From Chromatiales bacterium (GTDB lineage: Bacteria; Pseudomonadota; Gammaproteobacteria; Steroidobacterales; GCA-2729495), in the NCBI GenBank assembly GCA_020831895.1, contig JAFIFS010000007.1, forward strand, positions 62,001 through 126,000: a stretch of DNA of 64,000 nucleotides. The letters run 5' to 3'. The notes beneath the pieces were generated by a model that saw only the letters and a program-made list of their open reading frames with translations, was not told the origin of the DNA and made no database searches. Positions 22,569-37,825 of the stretch are shown here, piece by piece. How positions within the stretch are numbered: position 1 is the first letter of the stretch; the number at the start of each line of letters is the position of its first letter. A program made the position numbers and the translations under genes.

Positions 22569-24497
22569 ATGGGCAAGGTAATCGGCATCGATCTCGGCAC
22601 GACAAACTCCTGTGTCGCGATCATGGAAGGCGGCAAGGCCAAGGTGATCGAGAACAGCGAGGGCGACCGGACGACGCCTTCCGTGGTGGCCTTCACCAAG
22701 GACAACGAGGCCCTGGTCGGGCAGTCAGCCAAGCGCCAGGCGGTGACCAACCCGGCGAACACGCTGTTTGCTGTCAAGCGACTGATCGGACGCCGGTTCA
22801 GGGATGACGTGGTCCAGAAGGACATCAAGATGGTGCCCTACCGGATCGTCGAGGCTGACAACGGCGACGCCTGGGTCGAGGCCGGTGGCAAGAACATGGC
22901 GCCGCCGGAGGTCTCGGCGCGCGTGCTGATGAAGATGAAGAAGACTGCCGAGGATTATCTTGGCGAGCCTGTGACAGAGGCGGTGATCACGGTCCCTGCC
23001 TATTTCAACGATTCGCAGCGCCAGGCGACCAAGGATGCGGGCAGGATCGCAGGCCTCGAGGTCAAGCGCATCATCAACGAGCCGACGGCTGCCGCGCTGG
23101 CTTATGGCATGGACAAGCAGCGGGGTGACCGCAAGATTGCCGTCTACGACCTCGGCGGCGGCACCTTTGACGTCTCCGTCATCGAGATCGCCGAGATCGA
23201 CGGCGAGCACCAGTTCGAGGTGCTGGCTACCAACGGCGACACATTTCTCGGGGGCGAGGACTTCGACCTCAAGGTGATCCATTACCTGAGCAGTGAGTTC
23301 CAGAAGGAAAGCGGCATCGACATTACCCAGGACCCGCTGGCGATGCAGCGCCTGAAGGAAGCTGCCGAGAAGGCGAAGATCGAGCTCTCCTCCCAGCAGC
23401 AGACGGAGATCAATCTGCCCTACATCACGGCCGATGCCAGCGGTCCCAAGCACCTGAATATCCGCCTGACGCGGGCCAAGCTCGAGGCACTGGTCGAGGA
23501 CCTGGTGGAGCGCACCATCGGGCCCTGCCGCACGGCGATCTCCGATGCCGGGCTGAAGGTCGGCGACATCGACGACGTGATCCTGGTGGGTGGCCAGACG
23601 CGGATGCCCAAGGTGCAGGAGGCCGTCAAGGGCTTCTTCGGCAAGGAGCCGCGCAAGGACGTGAACCCGGACGAGGCTGTCGCCATCGGCGCCGCGATCC
23701 AGGGCGGCGTGCTCTCGGGCCAGGTCAAGGACGTGCTGCTGCTCGACGTCACGCCGCTGTCGCTCGGCATCGAGACGCTGGGCGGCGTGATGACCAAGCT
23801 GATCGACAAGAACACCACGATCCCGACCAAGGCGCAGCAGGTGTTCTCTACTGCCGATGACAACCAGACGGCGGTCACCATCCACGTGCTGCAGGGCGAG
23901 CGCGAGCGCGCGTCTGACAACAAGTCGCTGGGGCGCTTCGATCTGTCCGACATCCCGCCCGCGCCGCGTGGAATGCCGCAGGTGGAGGTCGCCTTCGATA
24001 TCGATGCCAACGGCATCCTCAATGTCTCGGCGCGCGACAAGGCGACAGGCAAGGAGCAGAAGATCGTCATCAAGGCTTCCAGCGGGCTCTCCGACGATGA
24101 AATCCAGCGCATGGTCAGCGACGCCGAGGCGCATGCCGAGGAAGATCGCAGGTTTCGCGAGCTCGTCGACGTGCGCAACCAGGCAGACGGCCTGGTCCAT
24201 GCGACGGAGAAGTCGCTGGCCGACCTGGGCGACAAGGTCGGGCCGGAGCAGCGTTCGGCGGCCGAGTCCGCTGTGGCGGAGCTGCGCGAAGCCCTGAAGG
24301 GCGATGACAAGGCGCGCATAGAGACGAAGATGAACGCACTCTCCGAGGCGGCTGCCGAACTCGCGAAGCAGGCCTACGAGCAGTCGGCACAGGCGCCGGA
24401 TGCCGCTGGCGAGGCCCAGCCCAACGACAGTGACGGGGTCGTCGACGCGGAGTTCGAGGAGGTCAGGGACGACGACAAGAAGGCCGGCAAGGCCTGA
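22569..24497 (+). CDS. dnaK: Chaperone protein DnaK (Hsp70)
   Basis: 642 aa, normal length. ATG 22569 is chosen (GGAG 9 bp upstream); a TTG one codon earlier is not needed. Motifs in order: [14 protein letters not shown] (phosphate 1), [52 protein letters not shown] (phosphate 2), [13 protein letters not shown], the linker [16 protein letters not shown], and a lid ending in an acidic tail ([11 protein letters not shown]). It folds nascent and stress-denatured proteins with DnaJ and GrpE. Confidence 0.99.
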   Translation: MGKVIGIDLGTTNSCVAIMEGGKAKVIENSEGDRTTPSVVAFTKDNEALVGQSAKRQAVTNPANTLFAVKRLIGRRFRDDVVQKDIKMVPYRIVEADNGDAWVEAGGKNMAPPEVSARVLMKMKKTAEDYLGEPVTEAVITVPAYFNDSQRQATKDAGRIAGLEVKRIINEPTAAALAYGMDKQRGDRKIAVYDLGGGTFDVSVIEIAEIDGEHQFEVLATNGDTFLGGEDFDLKVIHYLSSEFQKESGIDITQDPLAMQRLKEAAEKAKIELSSQQQTEINLPYITADASGPKHLNIRLTRAKLEALVEDLVERTIGPCRTAISDAGLKVGDIDDVILVGGQTRMPKVQEAVKGFFGKEPRKDVNPDEAVAIGAAIQGGVLSGQVKDVLLLDVTPLSLGIETLGGVMTKLIDKNTTIPTKAQQVFSTADDNQTAVTIHVLQGERERASDNKSLGRFDLSDIPPAPRGMPQVEVAFDIDANGILNVSARDKATGKEQKIVIKASSGLSDDEIQRMVSDAEAHAEEDRRFRELVDVRNQADGLVHATEKSLADLGDKVGPEQRSAAESAVAELREALKGDDKARIETKMNALSEAAAELAKQAYEQSAQAPDAAGEAQPNDSDGVVDAEFEEVRDDDKKAGKA

Positions 24498-24529
24498 GTC
24501 GATTGTCGGTCAGGCATCCGGCAGTGCGG

Positions 24530-24552
24530 GCCGCGGGCGTGAGTCCCGCGGC
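24530..24552 (+). other. GC-rich hairpin between dnaK and dnaJ
   Basis: GCCGCGGG (24530-24537) and GCCGCGGG's complement CCCGCGGC (24545-24552) form a perfect 8-bp stem with a 7-nt loop. No T-run follows, so it is not an intrinsic terminator. It may stabilise the upstream dnaK message or reduce dnaJ expression relative to dnaK. Confidence 0.45.
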
Positions 24553-24586
24553 GCCGCCCGGGTGCGGTTCCGGGACAAGCTGAAGC

Positions 24587-25735
24587 ATGGCTAAACGCGA
24601 TTACTACCAGGTGCTTGGCGTCGCGCGCGACGCGTCGGAGGCCGATATCAAGAAGGCCTACCGCCGTCTTGCCATGAAGCATCATCCCGACCGGAACCCC
24701 GACAGCACCGAGTCAGAGCTGGCCTTCAAGGAAGGGAAGGAGGCCTACGAGGTGCTCTCCAGCGCGGAGAAGCGTGCCGCCTATGACCGTTTCGGTCATG
24801 CCGGCGTGGATGCCTCGATGCGGGGTGGTCCGGGTGCCGGGGCAGGCGCTGGAGGTTTTGGCGCCGATGCGTTCGGCGACATCTTCGGCGATGTGTTTGG
24901 CGACATCTTTGGTGGTGGCCGGCGGGGTCGATCCACCGTCTTCCGCGGATCGGACCTGCGTTACGAGCTTGCGCTCGACCTTGAGCAGGCGGTATTCGGC
25001 GACACCATCAACATCACGATCCCGACACTGGCCAGCTGCGAGACCTGCGACGGAACCGGGGCTCGGCCGGGCAGCAGTCCGGTAACCTGCCGGACCTGTA
25101 GCGGCAGCGGCCAGGTCCGGGTGACGCAGGGTTTCTTCTCGATCCAGCAGACCTGTCCGCAATGCCGTGGCGCTGGCAAGGTCATTGAGGACCCCTGCGG
25201 TACCTGCAGCGGGCGCGGTCGGGTGCAGAAATCCCGCACCTTGGCTGTCAAGGTGCCGCCCGGCGTCGACAATGGGGACCGGATCCGGCTGAGCGGCGAG
25301 GGCGAGGCGGGGCAGAATGGTGGGCCGCCGGGCGACCTCTACGTTGAAATAAGGATCCGGGACCACCCGATCTTCGAGCGGGAGGGTGCGAACCTGCTGT
25401 GCACGATCCCGATCAGTTTCGCGACTGCGGTCCTCGGCGGACAGGTCGAAGTGCCTACGCTGCATGGCGAAGTCAACCTCAAGGTACCGGCCGAGACGCA
25501 GTCCGGGAAGGTGTTCCGGCTGCGGGGCAAGGGGGTCAGGCCTGTCCGCGGGGGCGCGGTGGGCGACCTCTACTGCCGGGTCGAGATCGAGACGCCGGTC
25601 AACCTGAACGCCGAGCAGAAGAAACTGCTGCAGGCCTTCAACGATGCGCTGATCGCCGGCGGCGAGGGCCACAGGCCCCGCAGCGAATCCTGGATGGACG
25701 GGGTCAGGCGTTTCTTCGAGAGGATCGGCTCCTGA
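24587..25735 (+). CDS. dnaJ: Chaperone protein DnaJ (Hsp40)
   Basis: 382 aa. The J domain has the HPD motif at 33-35 (KHHPDRNPD). A Gly/Phe-rich region is at about 78-115. Four CxxCxGxG zinc repeats follow: [24 protein letters not shown] and CGTCSGRG. The C-terminal substrate-binding domains end in a typical [19 protein letters not shown]. DnaJ delivers substrates to DnaK and stimulates its ATPase. Cotranscription with dnaK is likely. Confidence 0.99.
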   Translation: MAKRDYYQVLGVARDASEADIKKAYRRLAMKHHPDRNPDSTESELAFKEGKEAYEVLSSAEKRAAYDRFGHAGVDASMRGGPGAGAGAGGFGADAFGDIFGDVFGDIFGGGRRGRSTVFRGSDLRYELALDLEQAVFGDTINITIPTLASCETCDGTGARPGSSPVTCRTCSGSGQVRVTQGFFSIQQTCPQCRGAGKVIEDPCGTCSGRGRVQKSRTLAVKVPPGVDNGDRIRLSGEGEAGQNGGPPGDLYVEIRIRDHPIFEREGANLLCTIPISFATAVLGGQVEVPTLHGEVNLKVPAETQSGKVFRLRGKGVRPVRGGAVGDLYCRVEIETPVNLNAEQKKLLQAFNDALIAGGEGHRPRSESWMDGVRRFFERIGS

Positions 25736-25752
25736 GCCGTCAGGCGGGACAT

Positions 25753-26577
25753 ATGCTGAAGATCGCGGTGATGGGTGCCAACGGGCGCATGGGGGGCAGC
25801 CTCGTGCGCCTGGTCTCGGACACCTCTGGCATGCGCCTGCATGCGGCGCTGACCGAGCCGGGTCATGCCTGCGTTGGCCAGGATGCCGGCCAGCTTGCCG
25901 GACTTCCGCCAATCGGCCTTGCTGTTACGGACGCGCTGGAAGACGCACTGGCCGGTGCTGATGTGGTCATCGATTTCACGAGCGCCGCCGGTTTTGACTG
26001 CCAGCTGGCCGCCTTTGTACGTGCCGGGGTGCCTGCCGTGATCGGCACGACCGGGCTGTCGGGCGCCCAGCAGGGCCAGCTCGAGGAGGCGGCGCGCCAG
26101 GTTGGAATCGTTTATGGCCGGAACATGAGCCTGGGTGTCGCCGTCATGACGGAGCTTGCGCGCCTCGCCGCCCGGCTGCTCGGTGACGAATACGATATCG
26201 AGATCGTCGAGGCCCATCACCGGCACAAGCAGGATGCGCCGTCGGGCACGGCACTGCAGCTCGGTGAAGCCTTAGCACAGGCCCGGGGTGCCGAGCTGAC
26301 CAGCCTGGCCGCCCCGCCCCGTCATGGGGCCAGCTGCCCGCGTGTGGCAGGGGAGATCGGTTTCGCCTCGCTGCGCGCAGGAGGCATCATCGGGGATCAC
26401 AGCGTGCTGTTCGCCAGTGCCGAGGAGCTGATCCAGGTGCGCCACGAGGCCCTGGACCGCATGCTGTTCGCCCGCGGGGCGCTCCGCGCCGCAAGCTGGC
26501 TCGCTGGGCAGCCGCCTGGCCTCTATGCGATGCGCGACGTGCTCGGCCTTGGCGACACTTCAGTCGTCGCATCCTGA
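25753..26577 (+). CDS. dapB: 4-hydroxy-tetrahydrodipicolinate reductase
   Basis: 274 aa from ATG 25753, just after dnaJ. The Rossmann motif VMGANGRMGG (6-15) binds NAD(P)H. DVVIDFTSA and GTTGLS line the cofactor site. EAHHRHKQDAPSGTAL is the catalytic His/Lys and substrate-binding segment. It catalyses the second dedicated step of diaminopimelate and lysine synthesis. The dnaJ-dapB-carAB order is common in Gammaproteobacteria. Confidence 0.97.
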   Translation: MLKIAVMGANGRMGGSLVRLVSDTSGMRLHAALTEPGHACVGQDAGQLAGLPPIGLAVTDALEDALAGADVVIDFTSAAGFDCQLAAFVRAGVPAVIGTTGLSGAQQGQLEEAARQVGIVYGRNMSLGVAVMTELARLAARLLGDEYDIEIVEAHHRHKQDAPSGTALQLGEALAQARGAELTSLAAPPRHGASCPRVAGEIGFASLRAGGIIGDHSVLFASAEELIQVRHEALDRMLFARGALRAASWLAGQPPGLYAMRDVLGLGDTSVVAS

Positions 26578-26690
26578 TAGAATAGCGGCTCGCTTTCCGG
26601 CTGGAGCAGTCCGAGGTCGGGGGACCCAGGTGGCCTCCCGGGCTGTCTTATGCGCACTATGAACTCCCCAGATTTCCGAGGTGCACCGTG

Positions 26691-27872
26691 ATGGAACCAG
26701 CACTGCTGGCCCTGGAGGACGGGACGCTGTTTCACGGCATCTCGGTGGGTGCCCCCGGGCGCACCATCGGCGAGGTCGTGTTCAACACGGCGATGACCGG
26801 CTACCAGGAAATTCTGACGGATCCGTCGTACTGCCGGCAGATCGTCACCCTGACCTATCCCCATATCGGTAATACGGGGATCAACTCCGACGACCACGAG
26901 AGCGACCGCGTGCATGCCGCCGGCCTGGTCATCCGGGACCTGCCGGCCGTCGTCAGCAGTTGGCGCAGCGAGCTCAGCCTGGGCGAGTTCCTGAGCCGGG
27001 CCGGCACGGTCGCGATTGCAGGTATCGATACGCGGCGGCTGACGCGCAAGCTGCGCGAGCGGGGCGCCATGTCGGGCTGCATCATGACGGGTGCCGATGT
27101 CGATCCCGCGACGGCCGTCGAACATGCCCGGCGCTTCCCTGGTCTTGCCGGCATGGACCTGGCCCGTATCGTCAGTACCCGAAGTGCCTACCAGTGGAGC
27201 CTGGGCCCGGGATGGCCAGACGAGGATGAGCGCCAGCCCAGGCGCGGTGCGAGCTGGTCGGTGGTGGCCTATGATTTCGGGATCAAGCGCAACATCCTGC
27301 GGTTGCTGGTGGCCAGCGACTGCCAGGTCACCGTCGTGCCCGCGCAGACCCCGGCTGCCGAGGTACTGGCGATGTCCCCGGACGGCGTCTTCCTGTCGAA
27401 TGGTCCCGGAGATCCTGAGCCCTGCGACTACGCGATCGAGGCAGCCCGCGAGATCATGTCGGCGGGTGTTCCGGTATTCGGTATCTGCCTCGGTCACCAG
27501 CTGCTCGCGCTTGCGAGCGGTGCCCGCACCGAGAAGATGAAGTTCGGGCATCACGGGGCCAACCACCCGGTTAAGGACCTCGACAGCGGCCGTGTCTATA
27601 TCACCAGCCAGAACCACGGATTTGCCGTGGCCGAGGGCTCCCTTCCTGGCATGCTGCGTGCGACGCACCGGTCACTTTTTGATGACTCTCTTCAAGGTAT
27701 AGAGAGAACTGATTGTTTTGCATTTGGTTTCCAGGGTCACCCCGAGGCCAGTCCCGGGCCGCATGACCTGCAGCCACTGTTCCGGCGTTTCACCGATCTG
27801 ATGCGCCGGCGTCAGCAGTTGGCCCGGACTTCTGCCGGGGCCTCCGTCACTCCAGCCGGGAAGCAAGCCTGA
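26691..27872 (+). CDS. carA: Carbamoyl-phosphate synthase small subunit (glutaminase)
   Basis: 393 aa from ATG 26691 (GAGGTG upstream); GTG 26688 is the preceding codon. The N-terminal domain has [17 protein letters not shown]. The C-terminal class I glutamine amidotransferase has [17 protein letters not shown] (nucleophile Cys), [13 protein letters not shown] and GHPEASPGP (catalytic His-Glu). It supplies ammonia from glutamine to CarB for arginine and pyrimidine synthesis. Codons around 27675-27725 are unusually AT-rich, but the frame is intact. The stop is 1 bp before carB. Confidence 0.98.
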   Translation: MEPALLALEDGTLFHGISVGAPGRTIGEVVFNTAMTGYQEILTDPSYCRQIVTLTYPHIGNTGINSDDHESDRVHAAGLVIRDLPAVVSSWRSELSLGEFLSRAGTVAIAGIDTRRLTRKLRERGAMSGCIMTGADVDPATAVEHARRFPGLAGMDLARIVSTRSAYQWSLGPGWPDEDERQPRRGASWSVVAYDFGIKRNILRLLVASDCQVTVVPAQTPAAEVLAMSPDGVFLSNGPGDPEPCDYAIEAAREIMSAGVPVFGICLGHQLLALASGARTEKMKFGHHGANHPVKDLDSGRVYITSQNHGFAVAEGSLPGMLRATHRSLFDDSLQGIERTDCFAFGFQGHPEASPGPHDLQPLFRRFTDLMRRRQQLARTSAGASVTPAGKQA

Positions 27873-27873
27873 G

Positions 27874-31094
<3,221 letters not shown>

Positions 31095-31098
<4 letters not shown>

Positions 31099-31571
31099 AG
31101 AAGACACCAATGACGGTACGCGGAGCCGAGAAGCTGCGCGAGGAACTGCGCAGCCTGAAAAGTGAGTCCCGCCCGGCGGTTATCCAGGCAATTTCCGAGG
31201 CTCGCGCACACGGCGACCTGAAGGAGAACGCCGAGTACCACGCTGCGAAGGAGCAGCAGGGCTTCGTCGAGGGGCGCATCCGTGAGATCGAGACCAAGCT
31301 GGCCGAGGCCGAGGTGATCGATGTAACCGCCCTGAACCCCGGCGGGCGTATCGTGTTCGGCACGACTGTCGAGCTGCTCGAGGAGGACAGCGAGCGGTGC
31401 ACGCGCTACCAGATCGTCGGTGATGACGAGGCCGATATCGATGCCGGAAAAATCTCGGTCAGCTCCCCGATTGCGCGTGCGCTGATCGGGCGCCATGCCG
31501 GAGATGAGGTCACCGTCAACACGCCCGGCGGTGAGCGAATCTACGAGATCGTGAAGGTCGAATACATCTGA
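31095..31571 (+). CDS. greA: Transcription elongation factor GreA
   Basis: 158 aa. GTG 31095 overlaps the carB stop (GTGA) and gives [18 protein letters not shown], aligning with E. coli GreA; ATG 31110 would remove five residues. The coiled coil carries [20 protein letters not shown] with the acidic tip that enters the RNA polymerase channel. The C-terminal FKBP-like domain has [19 protein letters not shown]. It stimulates cleavage of backtracked RNA. Confidence 0.97.
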
Positions 31572-31594
31572 GACTGAAGCCGGGGACCCTGACC

Positions 31595-32212
31595 ATGGCC
31601 TCGCTGTCCAGTTCAAGGTGGAAGCAACGCCAGGCTCGCGACCCCTGGGTCCAGCGGGCCCGGGCCGGCGGTTGGCGATCACGGGCGATCTTCAAGCTGG
31701 AGGAAATCCAGCGCCGTGACCGCTTGATGGCGCCAGGGCAGCTGGTCATTGACCTGGGCGCGGCACCGGGGGCCTGGAGCCAGTACGCAGCGGGTGTCGT
31801 CGGGGCTGCCGGTCACGTGATCGCCGTGGATCTGCTCCCGATGGAGCCGCTGGATGGTGTGACCGTTATCCAGGGCGACTTCACCGATGCCGCCACGCTG
31901 GAGCGCATCCGGGCGGCGCTGGACGGGTTGAGGGCCGGTCTCATCCTGTCTGACATGGCGCCCAACATGAGCGGCACCCGGGCAGTCGACCAGCCGAGAT
32001 CGATGTATCTGGCCGAACTGACGCTCGAGCTGGCCAGCGAGGCACTGGCCCCGAGGGGAAGTATGGTGATCAAGCTGTTCCAGGGCGAAGGGTTCCAGGA
32101 GTTCGTCGCCGTCTGCCGGGGCAAGTTCGCCGAAGTGAGGCTGCGCAAACCCGAAGCATCGCGGCAGGGCAACCGGGAGACCTATCTGGTGGCCAGAAAC
32201 TTTCGGTTGTAG
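31595..32212 (+). CDS. rlmE: 23S rRNA (uridine-2'-O-)-methyltransferase RlmE (FtsJ/RrmJ)
   Basis: 205 aa. It opens SSRWKQRQARDPWVQRARA; the SAM motif is VIDLGAAPGAWSQYA; the active-site Asp is in ILSDMAPNMSGT and the Lys in MVIKLFQGEGFQEF. It methylates U2552 of 23S rRNA. It precedes ftsH, as in E. coli, where the pair is heat-induced; I found no convincing sigma-32 site in the 23-bp gap, so any such promoter is further upstream. Confidence 0.97.
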   Translation: MASLSSSRWKQRQARDPWVQRARAGGWRSRAIFKLEEIQRRDRLMAPGQLVIDLGAAPGAWSQYAAGVVGAAGHVIAVDLLPMEPLDGVTVIQGDFTDAATLERIRAALDGLRAGLILSDMAPNMSGTRAVDQPRSMYLAELTLELASEALAPRGSMVIKLFQGEGFQEFVAVCRGKFAEVRLRKPEASRQGNRETYLVARNFRL

Positions 32213-32266
32213 TACGGTCTAAAACCCAATGCGCCCGCCCGGAGGCGGCGGTCAGGAGAGCTTCCC

Positions 32267-34198
<1,932 letters not shown>

Positions 34199-34272
34199 GC
34201 GGGACGGGCCGCCACATAGCCGGCCACCTTGTCCAGGCGCTGTCCGGGGCCCGTCCCGGACACTGCCTGCTC

Positions 34273-35067
34273 ATGGGCATCCTTAACGTCACCCCTGATT
34301 CTTTCCATGACGGGGGGCGTCACCTTGTCCCTGACCGTGCGCTTGGCCATGCCGAGGCAATGGCGCGCTCCGGAGCAGACATCATCGACGTCGGCGGCGA
34401 GTCCAGCCGTCCGGGCGCAAGGGCGGTCGGCGAGCAGGAGGAGATGGATCGCGTGCTGCCAGTCATCGAGGCCATCCGGGCCCGCCTGGACATCACGCTC
34501 TCCATCGATACGACCAAACCCGCCGTCATGCGTGCCGCGGTCGCGGCCGGGGCCGGGCTGGTCAACGATATCAACGGCCTGCGGGCCGACGGCGCACTCG
34601 GTGCGGTTGCCGGGCTGGGCGTGCCTGTATGCCTCATGCACATGCAGGGCGAGCCTGCGACCATGCAGGCATCGCCGGAGTATGGCGATGTGGTCCGCGA
34701 GGTACACGGCTTCCTGGCTGAGCGGGCGCAGGCCTGCATCACGGCCGGGATCGACCCCCGTCACATAATCCTTGATCCGGGCTTCGGCTTCGGCAAGCGG
34801 CTGGGGCACAATCTGGCCCTGTTGCATGCGCTGCCGCAGCTGGTGGGGCTCGGGTACCCTGTCCTCGCAGGAGTGTCCCGGAAGTCGATGATCGGAATGA
34901 TCACCGGTAACCCCGGGGCAGATCGCCTTCCCGGCAGCCTGGTGCTTGCCATGGCAGCCTGGGCCCGCGGGGTACGCATCCTGCGTGTCCATGACGTGGC
35001 CGAGACCGCGCAGGCGCTGGCAGTTTCCAGGGCCATTGCCGGACAAATCCCGCCAGGAGAGGGGTAG
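34273..35067 (+). CDS. folP: Dihydropteroate synthase
   Basis: 264 aa from the first ATG. MGILNVTPDSFHDGGRH normally lies about 17 residues inside DHPS proteins, so the true N-terminus is probably longer. The frame is open upstream, but no ATG, GTG or TTG occurs back to the ftsH stop. A CTG at 34195 overlaps that stop (CTGA) and would add 26 residues. Other motifs: IIDVGGESSRPGA, LSIDTTKPAVM, LVNDINGL, ILDPGFGFGKRLGHN and PVLAGVSRKSMIG. It joins pteridine and p-aminobenzoate in folate synthesis. Function certain, start uncertain. Confidence 0.95.
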   Translation: MGILNVTPDSFHDGGRHLVPDRALGHAEAMARSGADIIDVGGESSRPGARAVGEQEEMDRVLPVIEAIRARLDITLSIDTTKPAVMRAAVAAGAGLVNDINGLRADGALGAVAGLGVPVCLMHMQGEPATMQASPEYGDVVREVHGFLAERAQACITAGIDPRHIILDPGFGFGKRLGHNLALLHALPQLVGLGYPVLAGVSRKSMIGMITGNPGADRLPGSLVLAMAAWARGVRILRVHDVAETAQALAVSRAIAGQIPPGEG

Positions 35068-36399
35068 ATGGGCAGACAGTATTTCGGGACTGATGGCATT
35101 CGTGGCCGTGTCGGCCAGCAGCCGATGACGGTGGATTTCGCGATGCGCCTGGCGAGTGCAGCCGCCCGCGTGCTTGCGCCGGAGGGCGGGCGCGTGATGA
35201 TCGGCAAGGACACGCGGGTTTCCGGGTACATGTTCGAGTCTGCTCTCGAGGCCGGCTTCGTGGCGGCCGGCATGGATGTAGGGCTGCTTGGCCCGCTGCC
35301 GACGCCGGCCATTGCCTACCTGACGCGTGAATCGGGTGCCGATCTCGGCGTCGTCATCAGCGCGTCGCACAACCCCTTCTACGACAACGGTATCAAGTTC
35401 TTTGACCGTGAGGGCGCGAAGCTCTCGGATCAGCTCGAGCTCGCGATCGAGGCCTGCCTGGAGCAGCCGGCTGTCACCCGCGAATCGACCTCGCTGGGCC
35501 GGGCCAAGCGCGTGGACACAGCGCTTGAGGATTACCAGCGCTTCTGCATCTCCGGTCTGCCCGCCGGCTTCAGTCTCGACGGGATGAAGATCGTCATCGA
35601 TTGCGCGCACGGCGCGGGCTACAAGGCTGGCCCCCGCGTGCTGGCTGCCCTCGGCGCGGAGATCGTACCGATCGGCTGCTCCCCGAACGGGCGCAACATC
35701 AATGATGGCTGTGGCTCGACCCGCCCGGAGCTGCTCCAGCTCACCGTTCCCGGTGTCCGTGCCGACCTTGGCATCGCGCTAGATGGAGACGCGGATCGCC
35801 TGGTCATGGTGGACCACCAGGGGCAGCTCATCGATGGTGACCTGCTGCTTTTCATCCTTGCAACGGCCTGGCGGCAGTCAGGCACCCTGGCCGGACCCGT
35901 GGTGGGTACCCTGATGAGCAACCTCGGTCTGGAGCTGGCGCTGCGTGAGCGGGGGATAGGCTTCGAGCGCGCTAGCGTGGGTGACCGCTACGTGCTCGAG
36001 CGTCTGCAGCAGACCGGCGGCATCCTGGGCGGTGAGACCTCCGGGCACGTGATCTGCCTGAACAAGACCACGACCGGCGACGCGCTGATAGCCGCCCTTC
36101 AGGTGCTCGCCGTCCTCAGGGCATCTGGTCGAAGCCTCGCCGAGCTTGCCGCGCAGATGCCCAGGTTTCCCCAGGTCCTGATCAACGTGCCTGTCCAGGG
36201 CCGTCCGCAGGTGGCTACACCGGTGATCAGCGCCGCCGTGTCCCGCATCGAGGAGCGGCTCGGACAGCGCGGCCGCGTCGTGTTGCGGCCCTCCGGTACC
36301 GAGCCGGTGGTCCGGGTGATGGTGGAGGGCGAAAACCCGGAGCTCGTCCGCGCCGCTGCCAGCGAGCTTGCAGAGGTGGTCCGCGACAACGGCAGCTGA
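35068..36399 (+). CDS. glmM: Phosphoglucosamine mutase
   Basis: 443 aa, directly abutting folP. It begins RQYFGTDGIRGRVG. The phospho-serine loop is VVISASHNPFYDNGIKFF (active Ser100); the metal loop is ALDGDADRLVMVD; the sugar loop is GGETSGHVIC; the phosphate loop is RPSGTEPVVRVMVEGEN. It converts glucosamine-6-phosphate to glucosamine-1-phosphate for UDP-GlcNAc, feeding peptidoglycan and LPS. The ftsH-folP-glmM order is conserved. Confidence 0.99.
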   Translation: MGRQYFGTDGIRGRVGQQPMTVDFAMRLASAAARVLAPEGGRVMIGKDTRVSGYMFESALEAGFVAAGMDVGLLGPLPTPAIAYLTRESGADLGVVISASHNPFYDNGIKFFDREGAKLSDQLELAIEACLEQPAVTRESTSLGRAKRVDTALEDYQRFCISGLPAGFSLDGMKIVIDCAHGAGYKAGPRVLAALGAEIVPIGCSPNGRNINDGCGSTRPELLQLTVPGVRADLGIALDGDADRLVMVDHQGQLIDGDLLLFILATAWRQSGTLAGPVVGTLMSNLGLELALRERGIGFERASVGDRYVLERLQQTGGILGGETSGHVICLNKTTTGDALIAALQVLAVLRASGRSLAELAAQMPRFPQVLINVPVQGRPQVATPVISAAVSRIEERLGQRGRVVLRPSGTEPVVRVMVEGENPELVRAAASELAEVVRDNGS

Positions 36400-36502
36400 T
36401 TCGTCACGCTGCCGCGCGTTGATTTTGGTCCTTCCGGACGCTACCCTGCGCGCACTTTTCCCCCACGGGCCCAGTGTCCGACCGTCCAGGGACCTGAAAA
36501 CG

Positions 36503-37267
36503 ATGCCTGCCAGGCGACCTCTGGTTGCAGCCAACTGGAAACTGAATGGCAACCGGGACAGCAATGCCCGGCTGGTCGACGAGCTGCTGTCTGGTCTCGA
36601 CAACAGCCTGCTGGTCGAGGTGCTCGTCTGCCCACCCTTCGTTTATCTGTCCGAGCTTGCCGCCCGGCTCGAGGGCACCGTCGTGATGCTGGGTGCACAG
36701 GATGTCTGCGCCGAGGCTGAGGGCGCGTTCACCGGCGAGATTTCCGCTGCGATGCTCCGTGAAGTGGGCGCGCGCTGGGCGATCCTGGGCCATTCGGAGC
36801 GGCGCGCGCTGTACGCGGAAGGCGATGACCTGGTCGCCCGCAAGTTTGCCGCGGCACAGCTTGGGGGGTTGACGCCAATCCTGTGCGTGGGAGAGACCCT
36901 GCAGGAGCGCGAGTCCGGCAGGACGCTCGAGGTTGTCGGGCGCCAGCTGGAGGCCGTCCTCGATCATTGCGGTGTGGCGGCACTGCAAAACGCAGTCGTG
37001 GCCTACGAGCCTGTCTGGGCCATCGGCACCGGCAAGACCGCCACGCCGGACGAGGCGCAGGAGGTACACGCCGCGATTCGGCGCATGGTGGCAGCGAGGG
37101 ATGATAGAATTGGCGGCGGGCTGCGGATCCTGTACGGCGGCAGCGTCAAGGGTGCCAATGCCGGCAGCCTTTTCTCGATGCCCGACATCGACGGTGGACT
37201 GATTGGCGGCGCCTCGCTGAAGGCGGCCGAGTTTCTGGATATTTGTTGCGCAGCGGCGGGACAGTGA
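36503..37267 (+). CDS. tpiA: Triosephosphate isomerase
   Basis: 254 aa from ATG 36503. It begins RRPLVAANWKLNGN (substrate Lys). The catalytic His is in WAILGHSERR and the catalytic Glu in AYEPVWAIGTGKTATPDEAQ. The phosphate-binding loop is RILYGGSVKGANAG near the C-terminus. It interconverts dihydroxyacetone phosphate and glyceraldehyde-3-phosphate. It lies between glmM and secG, as in pseudomonads and xanthomonads. The 103-bp gap before it has a weak promoter-like pair (TTGATT, 17 bp, TACCCT). Confidence 0.98.
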   Translation: MPARRPLVAANWKLNGNRDSNARLVDELLSGLDNSLLVEVLVCPPFVYLSELAARLEGTVVMLGAQDVCAEAEGAFTGEISAAMLREVGARWAILGHSERRALYAEGDDLVARKFAAAQLGGLTPILCVGETLQERESGRTLEVVGRQLEAVLDHCGVAALQNAVVAYEPVWAIGTGKTATPDEAQEVHAAIRRMVAARDDRIGGGLRILYGGSVKGANAGSLFSMPDIDGGLIGGASLKAAEFLDICCAAAGQ

Positions 37268-37271
37268 CACG

Positions 37272-37658
37272 ATGACAACCTTGCATGCAGCTGTGCTGAT
37301 CGTTCATGTGCTGATCGCGGCGATGATCATCGTCCTCGTGCTCATTCAGCGCGGCAAGGGCGCGGAGCAGGGTGCCGCGTTCGGGGCCGGTGCTTCTGGA
37401 ACAGTTTTCGGTGCGCGCGGGTCGGCGAATTTTCTCTCCCGGACTACGGCGGCACTGGCGACCCTGTTCTTCGTCACCAGCCTGAGCCTCGCTTTCCTCG
37501 GCAGCCAGCGGCCTGCCTCCGAGAGCCTGATCGACCTCATACCGACCGGCGACAGGCCGGCGGTGATCCTGCCGGCCCAGCCGGCGCAGGACGATGACCT
37601 GCCTTCGATCGGTGATTTCGGCGTGCCGGGCGACGACCCGGCGTCGGGTGCCGACTGA
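37272..37658 (+). CDS. secG: Preprotein translocase subunit SecG
   Basis: 128 aa. Two membrane helices (about 4-24 and 56-76) flank the conserved cytoplasmic loop IQRGKGAEQGAAFGAGASGT, followed by VFGARGSANFLSRTTA. An acidic C-terminal tail follows. SecG assists SecYE protein export. The gene begins 4 bp after tpiA and is followed 19 bp later by tRNA-Leu, the same arrangement as secG-leuU in E. coli. Confidence 0.97.
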   Translation: MTTLHAAVLIVHVLIAAMIIVLVLIQRGKGAEQGAAFGAGASGTVFGARGSANFLSRTTAALATLFFVTSLSLAFLGSQRPASESLIDLIPTGDRPAVILPAQPAQDDDLPSIGDFGVPGDDPASGAD

Positions 37659-37677
37659 CCGTCAGTTCCGAATCCAG

Positions 37678-37762
37678 GCCGATGTGGTGGAATTGGTAGA
37701 CACGCTGTCTTGAGGGGGCAGTGGCGCAAGCCGTGCCGGTTCGAGTCCGGCCATCGGCACCA
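37678..37762 (+). tRNA. tRNA-Leu (anticodon GAG)
   Basis: 85 nt with encoded CCA. Acceptor GCCGATG pairs with CATCGGC. The D-arm region is TGGTGGAATTGGTAGACAC. The anticodon stem-loop is CTGTC-TTGAGGG-GGCAG with anticodon GAG. A long variable arm (TGGCGCAAGCCGTG) marks a class II tRNA, and the T-arm is CCGGTTCGAGTCCGG. It is probably cotranscribed with secG. Confidence 0.97.
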
Positions 37763-37825
37763 TGGATTCGAGAGATGAGACAGGCGCGGAGCTCCACGGG
37801 GCGCCGGCCATTCGGGTGAACTGCC

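Noticed and set aside
22725-24200. 491-codon open frame antisense to dnaK
   Set aside because: A known kind of artefact of high-GC dnaK genes; no motif and no ribosome site.
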